Assembly: GCA_016722945.1 (NCBI GenBank)
Contig: JAEQMT010000038.1
Location: 62,001-126,000, forward strand
From: Desulfofustis sp. PB-SRB1
GTDB taxonomy: Bacteria; Desulfobacterota; Desulfobulbia; Desulfobulbales; Desulfocapsaceae
Direction: 5' to 3'
Length of the DNA: 64,000 nucleotides
This document shows positions 1 to 8,639 of this stretch, piece after piece (position 1 is the stretch's first letter; each line of letters starts with the position of its first letter). The notes beneath the pieces were generated by a model. That model saw only the letters and a list, made by a program, of their open reading frames with translations, had not been told where the DNA came from and ran no database searches. A program made the position numbers and the translations under genes.

Positions 1-446
1 CGCTGGGAGTGGAAGCAATGACCGTTGCCGCCGGGTTCAATTACGAAAACGCCGCCGACCAGGATAACTTTCTCGGCCGCGAAGGCACCAGAAAACTCTT
101 CCGCGAGATATTACAGAGAAAAAAACCATCATGGACATTTAACCATTCTGCCATGTACCTCGACTTTCTTGCCGGCAATCAAAACCTGGCCTGCACACCG
201 TGGGGCAACCCGACCCGAAGCGTGTTGGGGTGGCAACGCCCCTGCTATCTTCTCAATGACGGATATGTATCGAGTTACCGGGAACTCATGGAGGACACTG
301 ACTGGAGCAATTACGGCCAGGGTAACAACCCCCGCTGCGCGCATTGTATGCTCCACTGCGGGTTCGAGCCCAGCGCCGTGGTTGAGACCATGAGAAAACC
401 GTGGAAGGCGGCTATGCTTGCTCTGCGTGGTCCGGGACGGAAGTAA
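1..446 (+). CDS. hpnH: HpnH, hopanoid radical SAM protein (3' part only)
   Basis: This is the C-terminal part of a gene that begins before the window; the frame is open from the first bases. HpnH is a radical SAM enzyme that joins an adenosyl group to the hopene skeleton to give adenosylhopane, the precursor of extended hopanoids. The visible part has the family's conserved tail, including HSAMYLDFLAGNQ, CTPWGNPTRSVLGWQRPCYL, LMEDTDWSNYG and the cysteine pair CAHCMLHCG. The radical SAM CxxxCxxC motif would lie outside the window. It converges with hpnG and the two 3' ends overlap by 35 bp. Squalene-hopene cyclase lies 0.9 kb further on. The family assignment is firm. Confidence 0.9.
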   Translation, partial: LGVEAMTVAAGFNYENAADQDNFLGREGTRKLFREILQRKKPSWTFNHSAMYLDFLAGNQNLACTPWGNPTRSVLGWQRPCYLLNDGYVSSYRELMEDTDWSNYGQGNNPRCAHCMLHCGFEPSAVVETMRKPWKAAMLALRGPGRK

Positions 447-1233
447 GCCGATTTCTATAAAAATCGTCTAACGGCGCCTGAATTATGGGCCACGTCCTTC
501 TCAGGGAAGCCATTGCCACGGAAAAATCCCTGGCCACCCGCACGGCGCCGACAATAAGCCATGGATTCTTGAGAACAGCGACGAGCATTCGGAGCGGCCG
601 ACCGTTTCCTTCAGGATCGACTCCTTTCAGTAACCTCCCGTCAAGGGAGCGTTCGGCGGGATCGCATATTACCCTGACTGAAAAGAAGGGGAGCGATTGG
701 GCAGCCGCCGCGGCGGCCGCTCCACCGCTTTCCATATCCACCGCGATGGCGCCGGTTGTACCATGCGCCGCCGCTTTTTCAGAAGCAGTGAGCAGCGGTT
801 TAGCGCTGCACAAAATGGCGCCGCGTCGATAGGTGATACCGCTTACTCGTAGGGCCGTTTCGAGCTTTTCCAGTAATTTCTCATCAGGTAAATATTTGTG
901 ATACTTGGTATTTTTCCCCGCTACGGACTCAATGATCCGTTCCGCTAAAACGATGGCTCCACGCGGCAGGCCCGGCGCCAGGCCGCCACTGATGCCAATA
1001 CTGCCCACCCCCCAGGCGTCAGCTAAGGCGGTGCCGTGAAACACCCGCTCGCGTCCCATGCCGCACTGGACAGTGCGGATATGGAGGGCTCGCCGGGCCG
1101 CTCGATATTCTTGCGGACCATGCCCAAGTTGGGTATGACGGCCGGCCACATCGGCACCTGCGGTAGACTTGATCGCTTTGGCCTCGGCGGCCAGGGCGGT
1201 GAGCACGACAAGAAGTGAGCGATCAGGTTGCAT
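412..1233 (-). CDS. hpnG: HpnG, hopanoid-associated nucleosidase
   Basis: This 273-residue protein belongs to the nucleoside phosphorylase/MTA-SAH nucleosidase superfamily, in the form found in hopanoid clusters. HpnG removes adenine from adenosylhopane to give ribosylhopane (known family role). Visible family marks are the N-terminal strand LLVVLTALAAEAKAI, the glycine-rich CGMGRERV segment, GISGGLAPGLPRG, and the ribose-binding VDMESGG near residue 170. The length is usual for the family. It is divergent from the cyclase gene, with 131 bp between them that may hold both promoters, and tail-to-tail with hpnH. In many genomes hpnG and hpnH are co-oriented, so this arrangement looks rearranged. 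Confidence 0.87.
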   Translation of the reverse strand: MQPDRSLLVVLTALAAEAKAIKSTAGADVAGRHTQLGHGPQEYRAARRALHIRTVQCGMGRERVFHGTALADAWGVGSIGISGGLAPGLPRGAIVLAERIIESVAGKNTKYHKYLPDEKLLEKLETALRVSGITYRRGAILCSAKPLLTASEKAAAHGTTGAIAVDMESGGAAAAAAAQSLPFFSVRVICDPAERSLDGRLLKGVDPEGNGRPLRMLVAVLKNPWLIVGAVRVARDFSVAMASLRRTWPIIQAPLDDFYRNRLTSVPDHAEQA

Positions 1234-1364
1234 GAATCTGTGAAAAAAGATACCGTGTTTATGCGCTCAGCCACATACCGGGTAAACGCTCTTGTGCTTT
1301 TATCTGTTTTGAATACCATACTCGACCCTACCACTTTTTTCAGCTCTTCCGCACGGCACACAGC

Positions 1365-3365
1365 ATGGACGCTACAACCCTTAATAATGCAATCGAACAA
1401 GCCATTGCCTGGTTGATGGGTGCGCAACACCAGGACGGATATTGGGTGGGTAACCTGCAATCCAACTCCTGCATGGAGGCGGAGTGGGTTCTTGCCATGT
1501 ATATCCTCGGCGTTCTCGCCGATCCCAAATACGATGGGGTCGTCAAAGCAATCCTTCACGACCAGCGGGCCGACGGCTCCTGGGAAATTTATTACGATGC
1601 GCCGGCCGGCGATATCAACGCGACGGTGGAATCGTATGCGGCACTGAGGGTTGCTGGAGTGGACAAAAACAGTGATCCGATGATCAGGGCGAGAGAGTGG
1701 ATTTTTGCTCACGGCGGTCTCGGTGGTGTGCGGGTGTTCACCAAGTATTGGCTGGCCCTCATCGGCGAATGGCCGTGGGATCGTACCCCGGCACTCCCCC
1801 CGGAAATCTTCTTCATCCCGCGCTGGGCGCCGTTTAACATCTACAAGTTCGCCACCTGGGCGCGGGCGACCATGCTGCCCCTGTCGATTCTGACCGCCCG
1901 CCGTCCGGTGCATCGGCTCCCTGATAATTTGCGTATGGATGAGTTGTTTCCCGAAGGCAGGGAACATTTCAACTACCGGTTGCCGCGAAAAAAACGGTGG
2001 ATTTCCTGGGAAGGTTTTTTTCTGGCAACCGATCGCATCCTCAACCGGTATGTAAACGCGCCGCTTCGTCCCGGCCGTGAAACGGCGATCCGGCTCTGCC
2101 GCGAATGGATTGTCGCCCACCAGGATGGGGACGGGGCCTGGGGCGGCATTCAGCCACCCTGGATCTACTCGCTCATGGCCCTGCACGAAGAAGGCTATGC
2201 TCTCCATCACCCGGTGCTGACCAGCGGGCTCACCGCCTTTGACCCGCCCTGGTCGTATGAACGCGACGGGCGCATTTACCTCCAGCCCAGCGTGTCACCG
2301 ATCTGGGATACGGTGCTGGTCCTGCTCGCCCTTTTGGACTGTTCGGTGGCTCACTTACAGACCGTCAGCGTTGAAAAAGCCGTTCGCTATTTACTGAGCC
2401 AACAGGTCCTGGTGGGAGGCGACTGGCAGGTGTTTGTGAAGGACACGGAACCAGGCGGCTGGGCGTTTGAGTATGAAAACGACAAATACCCTGACGTGGA
2501 TGACACCGCCGTTGCCGTCATCGTTTTGCTGCGGCTCGAACCATTGATGGCTGACGAGGGGCTTAAACGGGCAATGCGCGAGGCAGTGGAGAAGGCGGTG
2601 GCATGGTTAATCGCCATGCAAAACGATAACGGCGGCTGGGCCGCGTTTGACCGGGACTGCACCAGCGCCATCCTCACCCTGATCCCGTTTGCCGATTTCG
2701 GTGAATTACTCGACCCGCCCAGTGTCGACGTAACCGGCCACGTTGTGGAGGCATTGGCCCTCTATGGGATGACCAGAGATGACGAGGTCATGACGCGGGC
2801 CTGCCGGTACATGCTTGACGAGCAAGAACCTGATGGTTCGTGGTTCGGCCGCTGGGGGGTAAACTATATTTATGGGACAGGTGCTGTGTTACCCGCCTTG
2901 GAAGCCGCGGGTGTTGATATGTCGGCTGAAAAAATTGTTGCCGCGGGACGATGGCTGGTTAGCCGCCAAAACCTTGATGGCGGCTGGGGCGAAAGCTGTG
3001 CTTCCTACATGGATGAGCAGTTCAGAGGGCGAGGGGTATCAACCGCATCCCAGACGGGATGGGCGCTCATGGCTCTTATCGCCCTGGATTCCGACGAGTT
3101 TGCCAGACCTATCAAGCAGGGACTCGAATTTCTTAAGAAAACGCAAAATCAGGACGGAACCTGGGATGAACCATATTTTACCGGAACCGGATTTCCAGGC
3201 TATGGGGTGGGCGAGCGTATCGATCTTACCGTTAAAAGCGACACCATGAACCAGGGCAGCGAATTGTCACGCGGATTCATGCTCAATTACAACATGTACC
3301 GGCACTATTTTCCCCTTATGGCCATGGGCCGGGCGAGGCGATACCTTACCGCCGGAGTATCCTGA
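1365..3365 (+). CDS. shc: Squalene-hopene cyclase
   Basis: This 666-residue class II triterpene cyclase converts squalene to hopene, the first committed step of hopanoid synthesis, at the cytoplasmic membrane. The catalytic acid motif DVDDTAV begins at about residue 377, the expected place in bacterial cyclases. Several QW-type repeats are visible, for example QHQDGYW, QDGDGAWGG, QNDNGGWAAFD, QEPDGSWFGRWG, QNLDGGWGE and QNQDGTWDE. The conserved NYNMYRHYFP block closes the protein. Length and order match full-length family members, so it should be functional. The ATG at 1365 keeps the full N-terminal helix; no strong ribosome site is seen before it. A fossil Kef domain follows immediately. Confidence 0.96.
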   Translation: MDATTLNNAIEQAIAWLMGAQHQDGYWVGNLQSNSCMEAEWVLAMYILGVLADPKYDGVVKAILHDQRADGSWEIYYDAPAGDINATVESYAALRVAGVDKNSDPMIRAREWIFAHGGLGGVRVFTKYWLALIGEWPWDRTPALPPEIFFIPRWAPFNIYKFATWARATMLPLSILTARRPVHRLPDNLRMDELFPEGREHFNYRLPRKKRWISWEGFFLATDRILNRYVNAPLRPGRETAIRLCREWIVAHQDGDGAWGGIQPPWIYSLMALHEEGYALHHPVLTSGLTAFDPPWSYERDGRIYLQPSVSPIWDTVLVLLALLDCSVAHLQTVSVEKAVRYLLSQQVLVGGDWQVFVKDTEPGGWAFEYENDKYPDVDDTAVAVIVLLRLEPLMADEGLKRAMREAVEKAVAWLIAMQNDNGGWAAFDRDCTSAILTLIPFADFGELLDPPSVDVTGHVVEALALYGMTRDDEVMTRACRYMLDEQEPDGSWFGRWGVNYIYGTGAVLPALEAAGVDMSAEKIVAAGRWLVSRQNLDGGWGESCASYMDEQFRGRGVSTASQTGWALMALIALDSDEFARPIKQGLEFLKKTQNQDGTWDEPYFTGTGFPGYGVGERIDLTVKSDTMNQGSELSRGFMLNYNMYRHYFPLMAMGRARRYLTAGVS

Positions 3366-3396
3366 AAATGTAGGGTGGCTCACCGGCCCCGGCGAA

Positions 3397-3855
3397 TTGC
3401 TGGAATCAACCGGCGCCGCCGAGGCAAAACTGATCATTATCTGCCTGGGCGAGCATGAACCTGCCCGGGAACTTGTCACCCTGGCGCGCAAGCACTATCC
3501 CCATCTCGAGATCGCGGTGGCCGCCGAAGACCGGCGGGCGGTTTACGAATTCATGGATCTGGGGGTTGTCACCATGCGCCGCAAGACCTTCGACAGCGCC
3601 CTTGCCCTGGGACAAGATGCCCTGCAATTGCTGGGCTATGATCGCTACGAGGCGTACCGGCTGATGCGGCTGTTCCGCAAAAAAGATGAAGACACCCTGC
3701 CGGAGCGCTATCGCATTTTCACTGAGGATGGGGACGGCTACATATCCATGTACCGGCAACACAACCACGAACTGGCCGAGTTAATGGTAAAAGACCAGCA
3801 GACCGATATGGATGAGTTGGACAAGGCGTGGGCCGGCGGCAACCCATATGAGTAG
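3397..3855 (+). pseudogene. Kef-type K+/H+ antiporter, C-terminal RCK remnant
   Basis: About 150 residues match the cytoplasmic C-terminal half of the TrkA-N/RCK regulatory region of Kef-type potassium efflux antiporters: ELLESTGAAEAKLIIICL, a helix-rich EFMDLGVVTMRRKTFDSALALG stretch (read in parts), and an acidic tail rich in D and E. The membrane domain, the Rossmann GxGxxG motif and a proper start are missing. The open frame runs back without a stop into the end of the cyclase gene, so the junction lies at about 3364-3397. A TTG at 3397 is the only nearby start codon. It is probably the surviving 3' end of a deleted kef gene and is unlikely to make a working product. Confidence 0.65.
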
Positions 3856-3916
3856 CACCGGTACCGTGGTCCAGAGTCGCGCACCGTTGAGCGGAGAATG
3901 AACATGAAGATACGAA

Positions 3917-3972
3917 TTATGGGAACCGTGGAAAATGGCCTTTTCGTCCACCTCTGCGTTGCTCACGCAATT
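3917..3972. repeat. Partial family-2 MITE (left half)
   Basis: This stretch is closely similar to 37237-37292, sharing ATGGGAACC, AAAATGGCCTTTTCG and CGTTGCTC blocks in the same order. Only the left half is present. Homology stops shortly before the IS4-type element, so the copy was probably cut by later insertion or deletion. Confidence 0.55.
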
Positions 3973-4014
3973 TCTCACGGTACTATCAACTATCTGAAGT
4001 TTCCCGAAAAGTCC

Positions 4015-5349
4015 TCAAGCCGCAAGCCTCATAAACAGAGCGGCAACGATATTTTTCCGTGGTTTGGGTGGAGGTGAGCAACCCATATGAAAATCCTTAT
4101 CCACTACCTGTTGCGCAATCACTCTGCGGACATCGGAAAAGGCATAATGGGCACGTCCTTTTACCGCATGTCGGCGGTGGGGAGTTTTGTCTAGATGGAT
4201 GGCATACACCCACGCAAGTGAGACGGCCATCATGCATAAGTTCAGATGATTGTAAACCGCCACCGGTTTCCGATTCTGGGCCTCGGCACTGCCGATATCC
4301 TGTTTGAGCTCTTTGAAGCTTGCCTCGATCTTCCACCTGGCGCCATAATACTCAATGATCTGGGCAACAGACAAGCTGAGATCGGTAGTAAACAGAGCAA
4401 CCCACCGTGTACGGCGATATACCCACACCACCCGAATAGGGCATTTGAGCGTTTTCTGCATGACAATGGATGTAGCGAACAGTACCGTGCGCGTTGTGCC
4501 GTAAAGATTCACTGCTATCTCCGTGGCATGCTCTTGGTGAGCAATGGCAAGCGAGGTTGTCGTACCGAGGTAATCACCATACTTTTTTGGCCGGCCAACC
4601 CGCCTGCCTTGTGGCTGTTCAGGCATGGCATACAGATTATTGTTGGCGCGCAGGCGAGACAACAGATGGCCTCGTGAATCAAGCGATTGGCGCAGCGGTT
4701 TGAAGAGCCCCTGATTACCAAACCAAGAGTCGGCCACCACCAGGATCGGGTGCTCGGGAAAATGTCTTCCCACCTCATCGAGCATCTCTACCGCCTGCTG
4801 GTATTTGTTTTGAAACACGATGCGCTCGCCCTTGAACGTTGGCTTACTGGTGGTGATGTGTTTTGTGCTGAAATAGTAACGCTGGCTGAGGGGAAGACAG
4901 GCCCATCGTCCCTTGATCACCGTAATCAGACCGATGGCAACAACCAGTTGCGCCCATGGATAGCGTGACTGGTTTTTCTTGGCGGCATTATCGAAGACCT
5001 TCGCGCAGCCAAAGATATTCTTACCGGTCTTGGGATTGACATAATCGTCCAGGGCAACCAGCAGGCGGCCGTCGGTGCACGGATCCGGGATCATGTTCCA
5101 GAGCGTGGGCCACAGCCTGCCCCAGGGAATCTTCGGCGAGGCGATAAAACTATAGTATGGTTTCTTGCCAACTGTTGTGAGACCAAAGAGCACGTGGAGT
5201 ACCCGAAACAGATGTGAGGTTTTTGCCGAGGTGCCGGGCAGGATAATGGCGAGCAGGGTATAGACAAACCAGGCGCCGCGTTCTTTGCCTTTTTCTGATT
5301 GAATAAATTGGTCTTTGAGTTCGGTGAGCAGGCGGTGTAGTATAGACAT
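4015..5349 (-). CDS. IS4-superfamily DDE transposase
   Basis: This transposase of about 444 residues carries out cut-and-paste movement of its element. The acidic triad is visible: D in LVALDDYVNPKTG, D in VVADSWFGNQGLF and E in GARWKIEASFKELKQ. The last stretch also contains the exact Y-x2-R-x3-E-x6-K signature of the IS4 group. I take the ATG at 5349 as the start; an ATG at 5415 would add 22 residues that look non-coding. The ends of the element were not firmly found. A weak match between about 3995 (CTGAAGTTTCCCG) and the complement of about 5450 is not convincing. The frame is intact, so the transposase may still be active. Confidence 0.85.
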   Translation of the reverse strand: MSILHRLLTELKDQFIQSEKGKERGAWFVYTLLAIILPGTSAKTSHLFRVLHVLFGLTTVGKKPYYSFIASPKIPWGRLWPTLWNMIPDPCTDGRLLVALDDYVNPKTGKNIFGCAKVFDNAAKKNQSRYPWAQLVVAIGLITVIKGRWACLPLSQRYYFSTKHITTSKPTFKGERIVFQNKYQQAVEMLDEVGRHFPEHPILVVADSWFGNQGLFKPLRQSLDSRGHLLSRLRANNNLYAMPEQPQGRRVGRPKKYGDYLGTTTSLAIAHQEHATEIAVNLYGTTRTVLFATSIVMQKTLKCPIRVVWVYRRTRWVALFTTDLSLSVAQIIEYYGARWKIEASFKELKQDIGSAEAQNRKPVAVYNHLNLCMMAVSLAWVYAIHLDKTPHRRHAVKGRAHYAFSDVRRVIAQQVVDKDFHMGCSPPPKPRKNIVAALFMRLAA

Positions 5350-5415
5350 GCGGGGTCCCTCCGGTTTCTTGTTGGTGATAAAACATAGTATACCATGAGT
5401 GGGCCTCGCATTCAC

Positions 5416-5797
5416 TACTAACTTGCTGTTATCGTTTATTATTCTGACATTCAGGTGAAAATTTTGTTAATTTTTATCGAGTAATATCAAGTAGTTAGCG
5501 GTCTCAAAATTTCTCCTCATAAGTTATTGATATTAATACATAAATATGTCCTTCCTGGGATCTTCCAAACCATATTACTGCTCTGATATTGTCAGGATTG
5601 TGTCGTCCTCGCTTCAAAAATGGGAAACTTTAGTAATTGATTTGTGTAGGTGATTTTATCCTAAACAAGCATAGGGTCAAGCGGTTTCTTCAAAGCAAAA
5701 ATCATAGTCTGTTTGCGATGGGTTACGAAGACAAGTTGCGTGGGAAAGTAGTACCTCACTGCTATGCTGTCCCCTTCGCAACAAAATGGGCGGTGGA
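5416..5797. other. AT-rich intergenic stretch, no gene seen
   Basis: This spacer between the IS4-type transposase and an IS91 relic is clearly more AT-rich than the surrounding genes. I see no open frame with protein-like composition, no strong hairpin and no repeat shared with the rest of the window. It probably contains the right end of the IS4-type element. Confidence 0.4.
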
Positions 5798-6223
5798 ATG
5801 AAGTGCGGCGATATTACCGGCGTCTACAAGCGCATGAAGCCGTATGAGACCTCACTGTTCAAACTCATAAGCGATCATTTCGATGAGTTGGAAGCGACGT
5901 ATGATGAGTGTTTCAGGGGCCAATACGGTTTTTTCGGCCGGTAATTTCACGGGTTGTGCGAAACTATCTGGTGTGCGGCGCCCCGCACTAAGGGTTTGCC
6001 CGTAAACACCTGTGCTGATTGCAAACACGCATTCCTGCTCGCCATCAGTTTCATTATCGATAAAGCGGTAATAGAGAAAATTCTCACCCATCCGGAGGTT
6101 TTTGAAAAGAACCGGAATCAGCCGGCGCCGCCGGCACCCGCGCAACGATAGAGCAAGCCATTCGAGATTGTCGCGTATGAAGATGAGTGGCCCGGCTCTG
6201 ATGAACCGATGTTTGGATGGTAA
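5798..6223 (+). pseudogene. IS91-type transposase relic with internal deletion
   Basis: Read across two frames, this is a collapsed IS91-like (Y2) transposase. The N-terminal part ends SLFKLISDHFDELEATYDE and GQYGFF. A one-base frame change at about 5940 leads into VISRVVRNYLVCG, then the zinc-finger CADCKHAFLLA. This is joined directly to the C-terminal SFIIDKAVIEKIL, so the whole catalytic centre is deleted. After a TAG at about 6149 the frame continues as KPFEIVAYEDEWPGSDEP to the natural end at 6223. The order is correct and the strand is plus throughout. It cannot encode an active transposase. Confidence 0.75.
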
Positions 6224-6466
6224 AAAATCTTCAGACCGCCACCAGATCGGTGCCCCCATAACTGTTGAGAAATGGGTCTACATGGTGGCTTTTGCCGTGA
6301 AATCCATTGGCGAAATCAAACTCCTTGAAGCGGCGGCAAAAAATATAGCATTCCAAGACCTGGCCCCATTGGCCGGCTCCGTTGGCTGTTGCGAATGACG
6401 CGGCGCGGTGGGCTCCTCCAGAGGCCTGATTATGGGGCGATGTGCCGGCGCAGCGCAGGTTAGCCG

Positions 6467-6673
6467 CTACGCCTCGCTGTGCCTGGCGATCAATTCCCGA
6501 ATTGCGGGAACCAGTTCAGTGGGTACTTCCATGAAGGTTTGACCGGCAGCCTCAAAAGCCGCTTCATCTTCGGCAACTGCCTGAGCTTCGGACTGCGTCT
6601 CGTAATGCGCAAGAAGTTTGTTGACACGCGCTTCGTCCCAGCCTTTGGGAAATGTACTTTGCTTCATCTTCAT
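6467..6673 (-). CDS. Probable antitoxin of a small type II TA pair
   Basis: This 68-residue acidic protein has the motif FPKGWDEARVNKLLAHYE, a helix rich in E and A (AVAEDEAAFEAA) and a short tail MEVPTELVPAIRELIARH. This pattern is common in small proteins encoded just downstream of DUF4258-type putative toxins. Its ATG overlaps the stop of the toxin-like gene (ATGA), so the two are translationally coupled. Its role as antitoxin is inferred from size, charge and pairing. Function has not been shown for this group to my knowledge, so the TA label is tentative. Confidence 0.6.
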   Translation of the reverse strand: MKMKQSTFPKGWDEARVNKLLAHYETQSEAQAVAEDEAAFEAAGQTFMEVPTELVPAIRELIARHSEA

Positions 6674-6948
6674 TTTCTCCTTATTCGACGCCTCAGGGCA
6701 AGCAACGGCTTACCACGAAGCTCATAAGCCGTTACCACAAAAACGCTATTTGGCAGAGAATCCGGCACATAAACAACCCTAAGGTATCTTCCGTCATACG
6801 TTCTGCCAAGGGCTACCCTTGAGCCATCCTTACCTGGTCGGTCTTCCAGCGGATGTGCGAGTATTTGCTCGACTTCCTCTTCGTCCACATCATGCCCATA
6901 AATATGCGGAAGCGCGGTCTGAGGATCAATGTAAAATCGTACATGCAC
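6670..6948 (-). CDS. DUF4258-like putative toxin
   Basis: This basic protein of 92 residues begins MHVRFYIDPQTALPHIYGHD and contains EEVEQIL, a central GRTYDGRYLRVVYVPD strand pair and a very basic C-terminus (RRRIRRK). This layout resembles DUF4258/BrnT-like proteins, many of which are small ribonuclease-type toxins. It comes first in a two-gene operon with the acidic partner downstream, the reverse of the classical antitoxin-first order. The lineage is plausible but the activity is inferred only from family resemblance. The pair lies among IS91 relics, which fits horizontally acquired cargo. Confidence 0.6.
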   Translation of the reverse strand: MHVRFYIDPQTALPHIYGHDVDEEEVEQILAHPLEDRPGKDGSRVALGRTYDGRYLRVVYVPDSLPNSVFVVTAYELRGKPLLALRRRIRRK

Positions 6949-7083
6949 CGGTATTATACCTGAAATTCAACATGAACGCCTTAGGTGATAAGTCCTCGTT
7001 TTGTTTCGAGCCCCTAACTTTTCCAGAGATTTCCACCCATCATGCCTCGATTACAGAGAACCTACCTTGCTCCAACCGCCGTT

Positions 7084-7389
7084 TCAAGAAATTTGACCTT
7101 TCCCAACGGTGCTCCCCAGCAAATTCAAGATAAATGGAGATTTCTTACTATAAACAAAGAATCTGCGCAGAATGTTGGGGATGGAGAAGGCATAGTGACG
7201 GTGAGCAACAGGGTAAAGAACCGTTTCCCTGAGATGGTGGCGGAACTGGGCCACCTTCTTGGCATGGCAGGAGGGAAAAAACCATCTTCCTCGACAAGAA
7301 AACGCCAAGATGTGATTTTGATGGCAATCAGGGCATCTTATCCGTGCGAAGCCTTCGTGGAGATCACCGCATTTGATGTTGATCAGGAA
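7084..7389 (-). pseudogene. IS91-type transposase relic, zinc-finger part
   Basis: On the minus strand the open frame (no ATG; bounded upstream by a TAG at 7390) reads INIKCGDLHEGFARIRCPDC, then HQNHILAFSCRGRWFFPSCH, HAKKVAQFRHHL and the helix PNILRRFF. These are the cysteine-rich zinc-binding motifs and following segment of IS91-type transposases. The catalytic part is absent. Its orientation is opposite to the IS91 relics on either side. A plus-strand frame over the same bases looks longer but has no family resemblance, so the minus strand is the meaningful one. Confidence 0.7.
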
Positions 7390-7450
7390 CTATTATAATT
7401 CCCAGGTACCAACAATTAATGCTTTGAGCTTTAAATGCTTCGGCGTCTTG

Positions 7451-7627
7451 GGCCAGTGAATCCGCGATATGGGGCTGGTGCCCGGCGCCGGACTCATCAT
7501 CCAGGGCCGCGCCCCGCTCAACGACCCTGTCATTGTCATGGAGACCATGTCATGGGGAAACGACAGGGGAATGGGAAGAAGCATGGTGGGGCAGTTCGAG
7601 GTTTATCACGACTCCGACACGATTTAA
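7451..7627 (+). pseudogene. FeoA-domain fossil with in-frame stop
   Basis: The frame reads GQ, a TGA at 7457-7459, then IRDMGLVPGAGLIIQGRAPL followed by NDPVIV. FeoA domains, small SH3-like partners of the ferrous-iron transporter FeoB, typically carry GQR(L/I)RDMGLVPG followed by a RAPLGDP motif, so TGA most likely replaced CGA (arginine). Downstream the similarity is lost before a stop at 7627. No FeoB lies nearby. I read it as a dead fragment, not a short gene. Confidence 0.5.
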
Positions 7628-7844
7628 GCAAGACAGGAAAGGAGCAGTGGCGGTAGCACACAACGTAAGGGTATTTTCAATTTCATCATACTATTACGGT
7701 ATCTATCCATCGCTCGAAGATGACGCATGGGCCGCACAAGAAGAACTTTCCAGGTGTTTTCTCCGCGTGAGTGCATCGCGGCGATAACACATTCCTGATG
7801 CGTCATTTCAACTGGTGAGGTAGTACGGGTGGTAGAGCAACCGA

Positions 7845-8186
7845 ATGCGCGGCGATAGGAACAAGCAGCACAAGCGGGAACAAGAGCAGAACACAGCAGC
7901 GACAGAAGTGATCAAGGGTGTGCGCCTTATTGACATTGGCGACGACAAACCCAAGCGCATTCCACGCCTTGGGTGGCGGGAATGTATCAAGAAAGTATGG
8001 GAAGTTGATCCTCTGACGTGGCCGAAATGCGGCACCGAGATGCGCATCATCAGTTTCATTATCGATAAAGCGGTACTACAGAAGAATCTCACCCATCTGG
8101 GGGTTTTTGAGCAGAACAGGAATCGCGGGCGCCGCCGGCACCCGCGCAACGATAGAGCACGCCATTCGAGATTGTCGCTTATGAGC
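7845..8186 (+). pseudogene. IS91-type transposase relic, C-terminal part
   Basis: The frame contains IPRLGWRECIKKVWEVDPL, then CGTEMRIISFIIDKAVLQK and LGVFEQNRN. This is the conserved C-terminal region of IS91-type transposases. From about 8040 it is a near copy of 6030-6180, including a shared TAG after QR and the continuation TPFEIVAYE. Homology ends at about 8186, where the HigA-like gene begins. No catalytic tyrosine region is present, so the element is dead. Confidence 0.7.
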
Positions 8187-8196
8187 TTCAATTGTG

Positions 8197-8505
8197 TTAC
8201 ACATTCAGCTTTTCCAGTGATAGGCGGTAGCCCATGGCATGCACAATGGCGTTGATACTGGCAAGCTTAGGGTTGCCGTCCTCAGACAAGGCTTTTTGGA
8301 CGCCCATACGGCTCAGGCCGGCCTCCTGCGCGATCTTACTTACCCCCTTGACGCGGCTTAAGACCCGCAGCGAGGACAATAGAGCGCCGGTATCCCCATC
8401 CTTAGCATAATCCTCAAAGATGAGTTTGATATAGCTATCGACTTCTTCTGAGTGATCCTGGAAGTAGGTTCCTTCAAGCTCGTCTAGCGTTGTATGTTTT
8501 GCCAT
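8197..8505 (-). CDS. HigA-like antidote protein (HTH)
   Basis: This 102-residue protein belongs to the putative addiction-module antidote family with a Cro-like helix-turn-helix. The HTH is visible at KIAQEAGLSRMGVQKALSED, followed by the typical GNPKLASINAIVHAMGYRLS. Such antidotes bind a RelE-like HigB/Gp49-type toxin and repress the operon. A degraded toxin reading frame lies immediately upstream on the same strand (8530-8639), 24 bp before its ATG, so the antidote is now an orphan. A family-1 MITE covers the former promoter and toxin start. Transcription therefore probably depends on sequence within or beyond the MITE. Confidence 0.8.
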   Translation of the reverse strand: MAKHTTLDELEGTYFQDHSEEVDSYIKLIFEDYAKDGDTGALLSSLRVLSRVKGVSKIAQEAGLSRMGVQKALSEDGNPKLASINAIVHAMGYRLSLEKLNV

Positions 8506-8529
8506 GGTTCATGTGCTCCTGCTTGATTC

Positions 8530-8639
8530 TTACTGGATTTCCTTGTTTTGGGCCACGTATTCCAGCCAATACGCTTTGGCTTGCTCGATGCCTTTTTACT
8601 GACTAAAGGCTGTTTGCCCTTTTGGTCAGCAAATAAGAC
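8530..8639 (-). pseudogene. HigB/Gp49-type toxin remnant
   Basis: One minus-strand frame ends GIEQAKAYWLEYVAQNKEIQ just before the HigA-like gene. This is the usual C-terminus of the RelE-superfamily toxins that precede this antidote family (a lysine-rich turn, then a helix ending in YW..Y). In the same frame there are two stop codons upstream, and the first two-thirds of the toxin is missing because a MITE begins at 8640. The toxin is inactive. Confidence 0.6.

Noticed and set aside
1023-2210. Long minus-strand open frame opposite the cyclase
   Set aside because: It has no family resemblance and lies opposite a gene with intact catalytic motifs; GC-rich shadow.
7042-7398. Plus-strand open frame of 118 codons
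   Set aside because: The minus strand of the same bases encodes a clear IS91 zinc-finger region.
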